A DNA stretch of 64,000 nucleotides. It comes from Ruegeria sp. YS9. Its GTDB lineage: Bacteria; Pseudomonadota; Alphaproteobacteria; Rhodobacterales; Rhodobacteraceae. Location: NCBI RefSeq assembly GCF_024628725.1, contig NZ_CP102412.1, positions 1 through 64,000 on the forward strand, given 5' to 3'. The translations under genes were made by a program, and so were the position numbers. Of the stretch, positions 1 through 7,497 are shown piece after piece (position 1 is the stretch's first letter; every line of letters begins with the position of its first letter). The notes below the pieces were generated by a model. That model was given only the letters and a program-made list of their open reading frames with translations. It was not told where the DNA came from and did not search any database.

Positions 1-167
1 CTGCCTTCGACAAAACGAAAGGCGGAATGATCCTGAACGGAAGACAGGTTTTGCAGCGATCCGGTGGACAGGTCATCCAGCACCGTCACCTCATGCCCAT
101 TGCCAATCAGACGCTCGGCCAGATGTGACCCGATAAAACCGGCCCCGCCCGTGATCAATATTTGCAT
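1..167 (-). CDS. NAD-dependent epimerase/dehydratase, N-terminal part (cut by window edge)
   Basis: The reverse strand opens with ATG at 167, 6 nt after a GAGGG ribosome binding site, and reads about 55 residues before the window ends. The start MQILITGGAGFIGSHLAE is the Rossmann nucleotide-binding signature (GGxGFIGSHL) of extended short-chain dehydrogenases acting on nucleotide sugars. The following DDLSTGSLQNL pattern is typical of UDP-glucose/UDP-glucuronate epimerases and decarboxylases rather than RmlB. Substrate cannot be decided because the catalytic YxxxK and the C-terminal domain lie outside the window. It points away from the second epimerase at 339, sharing a 171-bp spacer, and fits a nucleotide-sugar supply role for EPS. 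Confidence 0.8.
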   Translation of the reverse strand, partial: MQILITGGAGFIGSHLAERLIGNGHEVTVLDDLSTGSLQNLSSVQDHSAFRFVEG

Positions 168-338
168 GAAAAACCCTCGTACCAACAGAATCCACTCTAA
201 TGCCACAGGCTTAGCATAGGGATCGGTGGTCACCAAATGGTAGATACCGCTATGGTGCGCTGACAGGCCGGGCCTGCACAGTTTTGAGAAAAGGGCTGAA
301 TTGTTGCACAACGCATTAAGAATGTTGAACCTGCGGAC

Positions 339-1430
339 ATGACCGAAAAACACGTGGACCCCCGCCCCGGCGACGGGCTTGCAGGCCAGCGCGTGGTCGT
401 GACCGGCGCGACCGGCTTTATCGGCCGGCGCCTGATCGATGCGCTGCTGAAACTGGAATGTGATGTGACCGCCTTGCTGCGCACGCGCCACGGGGCTGCC
501 GCGTTGGAACAGGCCGGAGCAAAGGCACAGGTTTGCCCGCTGCACCCCGGCCCGGCTCTGACGCAGGCGCTGGACGGCGCGGCGGCTCTGTTTCATCTGG
601 CTTACGATTTCCGGGCCCCCGGCGCGGAAAACCTTGCAGCCTTCGACGCGCTTGTCAAAGCCGCCGAAGACGGGTCTTGCAAACACATCGTGCATCTGAG
701 TTCCGCCGTGGTCTATGACAGCTGGCCAAACGGGCCGATCACCGAGCGCAACCCGATCACGCCGGAAGATGTGCAAAGCTATCGCGGTTCCAAAATTGCG
801 ATGGAACAGAGACTGTTGCAGGGGAAATGCGACGCCGCCATCTTGCAGCCAACCATCGTCTACGGCCCCGGCAGCGCGCTCTGGACCAACGGGCCATTGG
901 CGATGATGCGCCGGGGCGGCATCATCCTGCCCGACCCGCCCGGACAATGCCCGGCCGTGCATGTCGATGACGTGGTGCAGGCCGCCCTGCGCGCGGCGTC
1001 ATCGCCCCGGGCCGGGGTCGAGCGATACCTGATCAGCGGGCCGGACATGTTGGGATGGAAGACGTTTTTCGAAGGCTACGCCCGCCTTGCCGGATGCGGA
1101 GAGGTTCGGATTGATCCGGTTGCAAACCCGGCCCCGCCCCCGCCGCCCAATGACAGTGCGCCCGCAGGCCCCTCTCTGGCGGGGCAGCTCAGCGCGCATC
1201 TGCGCCACCTTGTCGGGCGCCGCCGGGTCGAGGCCGCCGCGGACTGGGCACGGTCCGTTCAAGCCCGGCTGGCGAACCCCCGGCCCGTGCTGCCTGACAT
1301 GGCCGGGCGCAGGCTTTTTGCCGGCCTGCCAGAGGTTTCAACCCGACATGCACAGGATCAGATCGGCTATGCACCTCGTGTTTTCTTCGATGAATGGATC
1401 GAGAGCATGCGAAAACAATCGGCACCCTGA
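339..1430 (+). CDS. Extended SDR family NAD(P)-dependent epimerase/dehydratase
   Basis: A 363-residue extended short-chain dehydrogenase. After about 15 variable residues comes the Rossmann motif VVVTGATGFIGRRL (about 19-32); the catalytic Tyr-Lys pair is in SYRGSKIAMEQ, with the serine of HLSSAVVY upstream. The C-terminal third has a proline-rich insert (PAPPPPPNDS) and is less conserved, as expected for the substrate domain. Family members convert nucleotide-linked or free sugars (epimerisation, dehydration, reduction); the exact substrate is not readable. The first ATG is used; the ribosome binding site is weak. It sits upstream of a nucleotide-sugar dehydrogenase on the same strand, with a 163-bp gap, so they may act in one sugar-supply pathway without being a tight operon. 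Confidence 0.85.
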   Translation: MTEKHVDPRPGDGLAGQRVVVTGATGFIGRRLIDALLKLECDVTALLRTRHGAAALEQAGAKAQVCPLHPGPALTQALDGAAALFHLAYDFRAPGAENLAAFDALVKAAEDGSCKHIVHLSSAVVYDSWPNGPITERNPITPEDVQSYRGSKIAMEQRLLQGKCDAAILQPTIVYGPGSALWTNGPLAMMRRGGIILPDPPGQCPAVHVDDVVQAALRAASSPRAGVERYLISGPDMLGWKTFFEGYARLAGCGEVRIDPVANPAPPPPPNDSAPAGPSLAGQLSAHLRHLVGRRRVEAAADWARSVQARLANPRPVLPDMAGRRLFAGLPEVSTRHAQDQIGYAPRVFFDEWIESMRKQSAP

Positions 1431-1593
1431 TTCAGGACTGCCTTGTTTTTGGAAACACCCAATCCGGGTCTTTGCCGGGAATGACAAATTAGTTGGCTTC
1501 GTTTCCGATCTGTCCTATCCGATGAAGAGAGAAGGTTTCCAATCTGCTAAGCTAATTTTAATTCAGTGTGACTTTGTACGATCAGGATAGATT

Positions 1594-2964
1594 ATGAACT
1601 ACGAAACCTCGCACCATCAGTCCCTCAAACAGCTTATCGCGGCGCGCGATGCGCGGGTTGCCGTGGTTGGGCTTGGCTATGTCGGGCTGCCGCTGGCGCT
1701 GACCGCCTATGATGAAGGGTTTGATACCACCGGCGTTGATCTGAACCCCGACCGGGTGGCGCGGATCAATCAGGGCGATCAGGTCATATCCTATCTGGCA
1801 TCCGACCGGATCGCACAGGCGGTGGAGAGTGGGCGCTTTCGCGCAACGCAGGACGCCGCAGCACTGGCCGAGGCCGATATCATCCTGATCTGCGTGCCGA
1901 CCCCGCTGACCGACGCACAAGATCCGGACATGCGCTTTGTCGCTGCCGCCGCGCAGACCATCGCGCAGCATCTGCGCCCCGGTCAGATGGTGGTGCTGGA
2001 AAGCAGCGTCTGGCCCGGCGCCACGACCACGCTGGTTCAGCCGATCCTCGAAGCGGGCGGTCTGCGGGCAGGTTCCGATTTCTTCCTGGCCTTCTCGCCC
2101 GAGCGCGAAGACCCCGGCAATGACAAATTCGACACGCACAGTATCCCCAAGGTGGTTGGCGCCGACGATCCGCTGTCGCGGCAACTGGTCGAGGATTTCT
2201 ACCGCGCCATCGTCACCAGCGCCGTACCGGTCAGTTCGGCCGCCACGGCCGAAGCGGTGAAACTGGTCGAAAACAGCTTCCGTACCGTCAATATTGCGCT
2301 GGTCAACGAGTTGAAGACCGCGCTTGAAGCAATGGACGTGGATGTCTGGGAAGTGATCGAGGCGGCGGCGACCAAGCCGTTTGGCTTCATGCCCTTCTAT
2401 CCCGGTCCTGGAATTGGTGGGGCCTGCATCCCGGTGTCTCCGGCCTATCTGGCCTGGCGCGCCGCGGATGCAGGATCTGATACGCCGCTGATCAATCTGG
2501 CCCGCTCCAGCAATGACGCGGTCCCTTCGATGCTGGCGGCACGGATGGCGGCGGAACTGGCCGCGCGCAACGGGTCTGCACTGGCGGAAACCGGGCAACC
2601 CCTGACCGGACAGCGCATTCTGTTGATGGGCATCGCCTATAAACGCGATGTCGAGGATACCCGCCGCAGCCCGGCGCTGGTGTTGCTGGACGAGCTTGAA
2701 AAGCTGGGGGCCGAGGTCGAGTATCACGACCCGTATTTCCCCCGCCTGCCCGAAGGTGGCGAATACCCGCAGCTTGCGGGCCGGACATCTCAGCCGCTGA
2801 CAGCAGAAAATCTGAAACGCTATGCTGCGGTGGCCGTCATCACCGATCACAGCGCCCCGGATTATGGTCTGGTCGCGCGCGAGGCCGCGCTGGTCTTCGA
2901 CACGCGCAACGTTTTTGAAAAGCAGGGGATCAGGGTGGCAGACGGACGGCTGGTAAAACTCTGA
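1594..2964 (+). CDS. UDP-N-acetylhexosamine-type 6-dehydrogenase (WbpA/WecC-like nucleotide sugar dehydrogenase)
   Basis: A 456-residue UDP-glucose/GDP-mannose dehydrogenase family enzyme, which oxidises the C6 hydroxyl of a nucleotide sugar twice with NAD to give a uronic acid. The NAD-binding GLGYVGLPLA is at 26-35, the catalytic lysine/asparagine region is EAVKLVENSF (K223, N227), and the catalytic cysteine lies in GIGGACIPVSP (C278). The CIPxxPxYLxW pattern is the mark of the WbpA/WecC/TviB branch that uses UDP-GlcNAc or UDP-GalNAc, not of the UDP-glucose branch. That branch usually has His before the Cys (GGHCIP); here it is Ala. A C-terminal domain with KRDVEDTRRSP follows. An AGGA site precedes ATG by 7-8 nt. 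Likely supplies an acetamido-uronate to the EPS. Confidence 0.85.
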   Translation: MNYETSHHQSLKQLIAARDARVAVVGLGYVGLPLALTAYDEGFDTTGVDLNPDRVARINQGDQVISYLASDRIAQAVESGRFRATQDAAALAEADIILICVPTPLTDAQDPDMRFVAAAAQTIAQHLRPGQMVVLESSVWPGATTTLVQPILEAGGLRAGSDFFLAFSPEREDPGNDKFDTHSIPKVVGADDPLSRQLVEDFYRAIVTSAVPVSSAATAEAVKLVENSFRTVNIALVNELKTALEAMDVDVWEVIEAAATKPFGFMPFYPGPGIGGACIPVSPAYLAWRAADAGSDTPLINLARSSNDAVPSMLAARMAAELAARNGSALAETGQPLTGQRILLMGIAYKRDVEDTRRSPALVLLDELEKLGAEVEYHDPYFPRLPEGGEYPQLAGRTSQPLTAENLKRYAAVAVITDHSAPDYGLVAREAALVFDTRNVFEKQGIRVADGRLVKL

Positions 2965-3208
2965 GCAGCGGCGGTTCCTGATCCCGCAAAACCGCACTGA
3001 TCGGCAAACCTTCGCACGTTTTTGGGGGGATGCATTCTCATGCATTGCCGTCACAGCGAATTTACGAGACAATCTACCCGAGCATCCTAATGTTTAAAAA
3101 AGCATACGGTGTTGAACGAGTAGTGGGGCAAAGCCCCGTCAGGTAAAAATAACCAAATTTTAACCTCTGGTGGTCCAAAGTTTTGCCATGATTTCAGCGC
3201 GGAATCAT

Positions 3209-3228
3209 ACCGGGGCGCTCACCCCGGT
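3209..3228. other. Perfect hairpin in the leader of the small membrane protein gene
   Basis: ACCGGGG (3209-3215) pairs exactly with CCCCGGT (3222-3228) around the loop CGCTCA. It lies about 60 bp upstream of the ATG at 3292 and has no T-run after it, so it is more likely a leader structure or protein-binding site than a terminator. The rest of the 327-bp gap after the dehydrogenase gene (2965-3291) is AT-richer and shows no gene. Confidence 0.45.
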
Positions 3229-3291
3229 GGCATAACCACAGCCACTTTGGAAACTGACGCAGCCAAGACCAATGCCGGAGGACCGGATAAC

Positions 3292-3495
3292 ATGATGGGA
3301 ATTCTCGGAATAGCTGTCCTTGTTGGCTTGGGAGCCAGTGGATTTGCTTTATACTCCGGCATGTCCATCCTGATGGTCATAGGAGTCTACATGCTGGCGG
3401 GTTGGGCATTCATCCTTGCCGCCGCCATCGTGATCTTCGCCATCCGGTCATTCAGACCACAGGCACAGAAACAGGATCACGCCTATTCGGGCTGA
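3292..3495 (+). CDS. Small two-helix membrane protein
   Basis: A 67-residue protein starting at ATG 3292 (or the adjacent ATG 3295), preceded by GGAGG at 3277-3281. A longer reading from a TTG at 3247 lacks such a site. It has two hydrophobic segments, roughly residues 3-22 and 24-46, then a short basic tail with RSFRPQAQKQ. No enzymatic motif is visible and I do not recognise a named family. It sits between the sugar genes and repA, facing repA tail to tail with a 58-bp gap. A role in the membrane, such as a small regulator or an EPS accessory, is only a guess. Confidence 0.6.
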   Translation: MMGILGIAVLVGLGASGFALYSGMSILMVIGVYMLAGWAFILAAAIVIFAIRSFRPQAQKQDHAYSG

Positions 3496-3553
3496 TCCTT
3501 TACAATGTACCGGAACATCTTCCATCAAATCAGCAAATGCGCAGCGGGATGCC

Positions 3554-4561
3554 CTAGTCCCGTCCGGCGACCCGCTTGGCCACATAACCCAGAAACGCCC
3601 GCTGCGGGTTTCTGATCTGTGGGCGGCCTGACGCGGCCCAATAGGCCAGCCAATCCGCTTCCAACGCATAGACATCGCGGCCGGGCACCATCGCCCTGGC
3701 CTCCTCCAGCGCCTGCGGCGGCAGGATCGGCTTGTCCGGTCCCTCGACCACCTGACCCCGGCGCGAGAACCGGATCAGGTCGCCCGGCTCTTCGGTCATC
3801 TCATAATCGGGCAGGTGGTCGGCTGCGATCATGTCGCGGATCATCTTGCGGAACACTCGCCGGGGTGAGGCCGAGCCGGACTTTTTCAACAACACCTCGA
3901 CCGAGATCCGCCACTCGGGCTGACGGCCGCAATGTTTGCGCGCCAACTCATAGATCCGCCGCTCGAGCGGTTTGCGCAGGCGGAAGTAATCGCGGCTGAG
4001 GGTCAGCACCGATTTCGCCAGCACCGCGCGGAACAGCCAGTCCGACAGTTTCACGCTGACGCTGGCCATCCGTCCTGCCCTTGTGTGCCGCACGATTTCC
4101 CAGCTTTCGATCAGGCCGAACCCGGTGGTGGTTTCCTTTTCACCCGTCACAATGTTGGTGGTGATCCTTGTGCCGGCCAGCCGCTCGAACGCTTCGCGCA
4201 GACGCTTGTAACCGTCACCGCTGGTTTCGCGGTTGGTGGCCACCAGCAGATCATGCGCCTTCAGATGCAACACCCGGCTGACCGTGCGGCCCGCATTGAT
4301 CGCTGCCATCAGCTGGCTGATGCAAAAAATCAGGATGTCCTTGTCGTGGATCGTCGCCAGACCGCGCACCGAAGGCGTCACCGTGATCTGGACCCCGTTA
4401 TGTTCGTAATTGAGGATCCGCCGATCCGGCCGGGTCGAGAGCGAAAACATAGGATGCTCCATCGAACCCATATCTGTCTTGGGCAGCGCATCGAAGATAT
4501 CGCATACAAAAAAATCGCCCGTTGGGTGCCGGTCAGGCAACAACGCCCCCGACCCGCTCAT
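3554..4561 (-). CDS. repA: Plasmid replication initiator protein RepA (replication initiator protein A family)
   Basis: Matches the alphaproteobacterial 'replication initiator protein A' family: PDRHPTGDFFVCDIFDALPKTD near the N terminus, HPMFSLSTRPDRRILNYEH, then LIFCISQLMAAINAGR, a winged-helix-like region with GDGYKRLREAFERLAGTRI, and RRIYELARKHCG. It binds iterons and opens the origin. The frame extends upstream to a GTG at 4672, but that start falls inside the first iteron and upstream of the DnaA box, so I prefer ATG 4561 (335 residues), which follows a GGGCAGGGCAG stretch. It is read away from parA, with the origin between them. The arrangement repA / origin / parA-parB is the one seen in RepA-type replicons of the Roseobacter group. 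Confidence 0.88.
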   Translation of the reverse strand: MSGSGALLPDRHPTGDFFVCDIFDALPKTDMGSMEHPMFSLSTRPDRRILNYEHNGVQITVTPSVRGLATIHDKDILIFCISQLMAAINAGRTVSRVLHLKAHDLLVATNRETSGDGYKRLREAFERLAGTRITTNIVTGEKETTTGFGLIESWEIVRHTRAGRMASVSVKLSDWLFRAVLAKSVLTLSRDYFRLRKPLERRIYELARKHCGRQPEWRISVEVLLKKSGSASPRRVFRKMIRDMIAADHLPDYEMTEEPGDLIRFSRRGQVVEGPDKPILPPQALEEARAMVPGRDVYALEADWLAYWAASGRPQIRNPQRAFLGYVAKRVAGRD

Positions 4562-4625
4562 ACTGCCCTGCCCATATGTCCTGCCCGAATCTTTGTTCGT
4601 GGTTTTATTGACGCTCACCGTAGAG

Positions 4626-4634
4626 TTATCCACA
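4626..4634 (+). promoter_or_regulatory. DnaA box, exact consensus TTATCCACA
   Basis: A perfect 9-mer DnaA-binding site (TTATNCACA). It lies 20 bp from the iteron array and 65 bp upstream of the chosen repA start. This supports the origin and argues against the longer repA reading. Confidence 0.75.
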
Positions 4635-4653
4635 GGATGCGTAAAGCCGCCGG

Positions 4654-4719
4654 AACGTGGGTTCAGAGTCACTGCAACGTGGGATCAGAGTCACCCTATC
4701 GTGGGATCAGATTCAGTAT
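4654..4719 (+). repeat. Three tandem 22-bp iterons of the plasmid origin
   Basis: Three head-to-tail units start at 4654, 4676 and 4698. Each has the core CGTGGGWTCAGAKTCA; unit 1 differs from unit 2 at one core base (GTTC for GATC), unit 3 at a few. The 22-bp period equals about two helix turns, so a bound initiator would sit on one face of the DNA. Their place next to repA and a DnaA box is the usual setting for RepA-binding iterons. Confidence 0.8.
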
Positions 4720-4947
4720 GATCTGCAAGAAATACAAAAACCCCTTTTTTTTCTTACACTTAAGAGAATTCAAATTGACCCGTAACTAATAAGATAACAG
4801 GATTCTAACGGAACATTTTTTTGCTGTACGCTCAAAAGCAGCGTCTCGAAGGGTTTCTACCCCTTAATTTTGCTTAGAAAATCCGGTTTTGTGCTCATAA
4901 TGCTTTCACATGCGTCCTTTTGTGGTATATTGGTGAAAACATAGCAC
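4720..4947. other. AT-rich part of the replication origin and parA leader
   Basis: This gene-free stretch is clearly AT-richer than its surroundings, with runs such as CCCCTTTTTTTTCTT near 4742 and ACTAATAAGATAAC near 4787. It is a good candidate for the DNA-unwinding element next to the iterons. It also has to hold the repA and parA promoters. Confidence 0.5.
4904..4931 (+). promoter_or_regulatory. Possible parA promoter
   Basis: TTTCAC (4904-4909) and TATATT (4926-4931) are separated by 16 bp and lie just ahead of parA ATG 4948. If used, the leader would be only about 10 nt, or about 25 nt if translation begins at the in-frame ATG 4963. Confidence 0.35.
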
Positions 4948-6375
4948 ATGGGCAGTATTTCAATGCGAGCAGCAACCTCCGAGGGGCTTCCCCCGTATTT
5001 CAATATCGATCCGGATCTGGCCTATGCTGAACTGGGTGATCCAACCGGAACACATGAGTTCTCACAGATCGCGGATGCCTGTGCACGGGGTCGTAGCGAC
5101 CTGGCAAACCGGGGGCTGGAAGAAAACGGTCAGAAAAAGCTGCGCCTGTTTTCAACCTGGGAAATCACCAAATATCTGATCCCTGTGGCACCAGCCCATT
5201 TTCGCCGGGTCCTGAAAGGCAATCCGGATTTGCCCCAGGGACAGTCCGAAACCGAGGGCGGCGCGAAGTGGTTCACGCTGGATGAGGTTCTGCGGCTACG
5301 GGCGCATTTCGCCTCGGAAGGATCCAAGGCAAAAGAATACCGTCCCTACCGACCCGAGGGTCTGCCCGCCAAGATCGTCTCGGTAGCGAATTTCAAGGGT
5401 GGCGTCGGCAAAACCTCGACCTGCGCCCATCTGGCCATGTCGGCGGCTCTGGACGGCTACAAGGTTCTGGTCATCGACCTGGACAGCCAGGGTTCGATGA
5501 CATCGATCTTCGGCGGCAAGGTGAGCGATGAATGGCAGACGGTGTTCCCCTTGCTCGCCCGTCATTACGCCACCCATCTGCGCCGCGACAATCAGGGGCG
5601 TCTTGACCGGGGAGAGGCCCCGCATCCGATCGACGACACCCTGTCCGAGGCGCTGAAGACCCGCAGCAGCGATCTGATCCAAACCACCCACTGGCCGAAT
5701 ATCGATCTGATCGGAGCTCAGCTGAACCTCTACTGGGCGGAATTCCAGATTCCCGTCTGGCGGATGCAGGGCCGCAGCTGGAAGCTGTGGGATGCACTGA
5801 CCGATACGCTGGACGAAGATGGGGTGCTGGACGATTACGATATCATTTTCATCGATACCCCCCCTGCCCTTGGCTATCTGACGATCAACGGGCTGGCCGC
5901 ATCGGATATCCTTCTGGTGCCCATGGGGGCCTCGTTCCTGGAGTTCGACTCCACGGGGCGGTTCTTTGACATGCTGCATTCCACCTTCCAGTCCATCGAG
6001 GATGGCGAGAACATGGCCGCGCGCGCCCTGGGGCGACCCGAGATGGCGTTTCAGTGGGATGCGGTGCGCACGATCATTACCCGCTATGACGGCAGCCAGC
6101 AGGCGGAACTGGCCGGGCTGATGCAGGCCTATCTGGGCCGGACCCTGTCGCCGCACTGGCAGGGCTACACGGCGCTGATCGGTCAGGCCGGGGAACAGGT
6201 CAACGGTATCTACGAGGCCGATTACCGAGATTTCAACCGCGAAACCTATGTGCGCGGGCGGGAAACTTTTGATGCCACCTATGCCTCGTTCAAGAAGCTG
6301 CTGATCGGCGTCTGGCGGGGCGAAGAACGGGCCCGGCAGGCCGAAGAGGCGGGAACACCGGAATTGTCGCTCTGA
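4948..6375 (+). CDS. parA: Plasmid partition ATPase ParA with N-terminal DNA-binding region
   Basis: A 475-residue ParA. The first 135 residues carry an MerR/HTH-like region (TWEITKYL ... WFTLDEVLRLRAHF), as in type Ia ParA proteins that repress their own operon. The deviant Walker A KGGVGKTS is at 150-157, Walker A' LVIDLDSQGS follows, and Walker B IIFIDTPPALG comes later. ParA forms ATP-dependent gradients on the nucleoid that move ParB-parS complexes to daughter cells. It is read divergently from repA across the origin and is followed by parB after 77 bp holding the first parS palindrome. An internal ATG at 4963 is an alternative start. Confidence 0.93.
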   Translation: MGSISMRAATSEGLPPYFNIDPDLAYAELGDPTGTHEFSQIADACARGRSDLANRGLEENGQKKLRLFSTWEITKYLIPVAPAHFRRVLKGNPDLPQGQSETEGGAKWFTLDEVLRLRAHFASEGSKAKEYRPYRPEGLPAKIVSVANFKGGVGKTSTCAHLAMSAALDGYKVLVIDLDSQGSMTSIFGGKVSDEWQTVFPLLARHYATHLRRDNQGRLDRGEAPHPIDDTLSEALKTRSSDLIQTTHWPNIDLIGAQLNLYWAEFQIPVWRMQGRSWKLWDALTDTLDEDGVLDDYDIIFIDTPPALGYLTINGLAASDILLVPMGASFLEFDSTGRFFDMLHSTFQSIEDGENMAARALGRPEMAFQWDAVRTIITRYDGSQQAELAGLMQAYLGRTLSPHWQGYTALIGQAGEQVNGIYEADYRDFNRETYVRGRETFDATYASFKKLLIGVWRGEERARQAEEAGTPELSL

Positions 6376-6381
6376 GCGCGA

Positions 6382-6399
6382 TGTTTCGCGCGCGAAACA
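6382..6399. promoter_or_regulatory. parS: parS-like centromere site 1 (perfect 18-bp palindrome)
   Basis: TGTTTCGCGCGCGAAACA is its own reverse complement. It resembles the classic chromosomal parS (TGTTTCACGTGAAACA) with a longer GC centre. It lies 6 bp after the parA stop and ahead of parB. The same 18 bp recur at 7470. Confidence 0.8.
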
Positions 6400-6452
6400 C
6401 GCCTGCCATGTCCCGAAACAGAGTCTGATCCGCGCAGGAAAAGGAGAAACCA

Positions 6453-7469
6453 ATGGCAAAACGCAAACGACTGACCCCTGCCCGGCCGGATTATCTGGAA
6501 GACAACCGCCCTGCCCCTGGGCTGAACCCCATGTTTCCCGCAGATACACCCCGCGCCGCGCCGCCGGTCGCGCAGGTGGCCGGGGCCACGGCGGCTCAGG
6601 CGGCGCTGGAAGAGCTGTCCGGAGAATTGCGTGCCGCGCGGGCCGAAGGGCGCTTGGTGCAGGATCTGCCGTTGGACGTCATCGAAGAAACCTATCTGGT
6701 GCGTGACCGCATGGCGGCAGATGACGCGGACATGGAGGCGCTGAGGGAAAGCCTGAAGACCCGCGGCCAGCAGACCCCGATCGAGGTCGTGGAACTGGAC
6801 GGCGGGCGTTACGGGTTGATCTCGGGCTGGCGGCGCCTGACAGCGCTGCGGGCGCTGGCGCAGGAGACGGGTGAGGCCCGCTTTGAAACCGTACGCGCGT
6901 TCCTCAGACAGCCACAGAGTGCTTCGGATGCTTACGTAGCCATGGTCGAGGAAAACGAGATCCGCGTCGGGCTGAGCTATTACGAGCGTGCCCGGATTGT
7001 GGCGCGCGCGGCAGAGCAGGGCGTTTACCCGGATGAGGCGGCCGCTCTGCGTGGGCTTTTCGCGTCGGCCAGCCGGGCGAAGAGATCTAAGATCGGCTCG
7101 TTCATCGCGATCTATCACGCCCTGGATGACCATTTGCAGTTCCCTTCGGCGATTCCTGAACGGTTGGGGCTGTCGATTGCGAAAGTTCTGAAGGAGGAGG
7201 CAAAAGCCGCTTCCTTGATCACCACCGCTCTGCGGAAGGCCGCACCTCAGAGCGGGGAAGCCGAGATTTCCGCTCTGACCCGTGCAGTGAGCGGCCTGGG
7301 GTCGAATGGGAAAAACCCACCTGCTGCCAAGACCCCCCTGAAAGAGACATTCGGCGGCATTCAGTTGAAACAGAGTCGAAATGGTGCACAGGTCACCTTG
7401 TCCGGCGAGGGAATGTCCGAGACATTTCTTGCGGAGTTGAAAGCCTGGTTGCACGCGCGCGGTACATGA
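6453..7469 (+). CDS. parB: Plasmid partition protein ParB
   Basis: A 338-residue ParB/Spo0J family protein with an AAGGAG ribosome binding site 8 nt before ATG. After a variable N terminus come the ParB N-terminal domain (VRDRMAADDADMEALRESLKTRGQQ is its start), the GxRRL-type motif GWRRLTAL, ENEIRVGLSYYERA (the conserved EN..R box), and a helix-turn-helix region that would read parS. The C terminus is expected to dimerise. It binds and spreads from the parS-like palindromes on both sides of its own gene and stimulates ParA ATPase. The second palindrome starts at the base right after its stop codon. Confidence 0.92.
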   Translation: MAKRKRLTPARPDYLEDNRPAPGLNPMFPADTPRAAPPVAQVAGATAAQAALEELSGELRAARAEGRLVQDLPLDVIEETYLVRDRMAADDADMEALRESLKTRGQQTPIEVVELDGGRYGLISGWRRLTALRALAQETGEARFETVRAFLRQPQSASDAYVAMVEENEIRVGLSYYERARIVARAAEQGVYPDEAAALRGLFASASRAKRSKIGSFIAIYHALDDHLQFPSAIPERLGLSIAKVLKEEAKAASLITTALRKAAPQSGEAEISALTRAVSGLGSNGKNPPAAKTPLKETFGGIQLKQSRNGAQVTLSGEGMSETFLAELKAWLHARGT

Positions 7470-7487
7470 TGTTTCGCGCGCGAAACA
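7470..7487. promoter_or_regulatory. parS: parS-like centromere site 2 (perfect 18-bp palindrome)
   Basis: An exact second copy of the palindrome at 6382, directly abutting the parB stop codon and 10 bp from the end of the convergent recombinase gene. Two identical long palindromes bracketing parB strongly suggest the partition site. Confidence 0.8.
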
Positions 7488-7497
7488 GATTCTTCCA

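Noticed and set aside
1..167. Calling the partial epimerase RmlB of a rhamnose operon
   Set aside because: The visible DDLSTGSLQNL region does not fit the RmlB N terminus, and no other rml gene is in the window.
1582..3072. A 496-residue open frame antisense to the WbpA-like dehydrogenase
   Set aside because: It is a shadow of a strongly conserved gene in a GC-rich sequence; its Arg/Gln/His-rich translation has no protein-like pattern.
5296..6549. A 417-residue frame antisense to parA
   Set aside because: ParA motifs fix the coding strand; the antisense translation has no recognisable domain.
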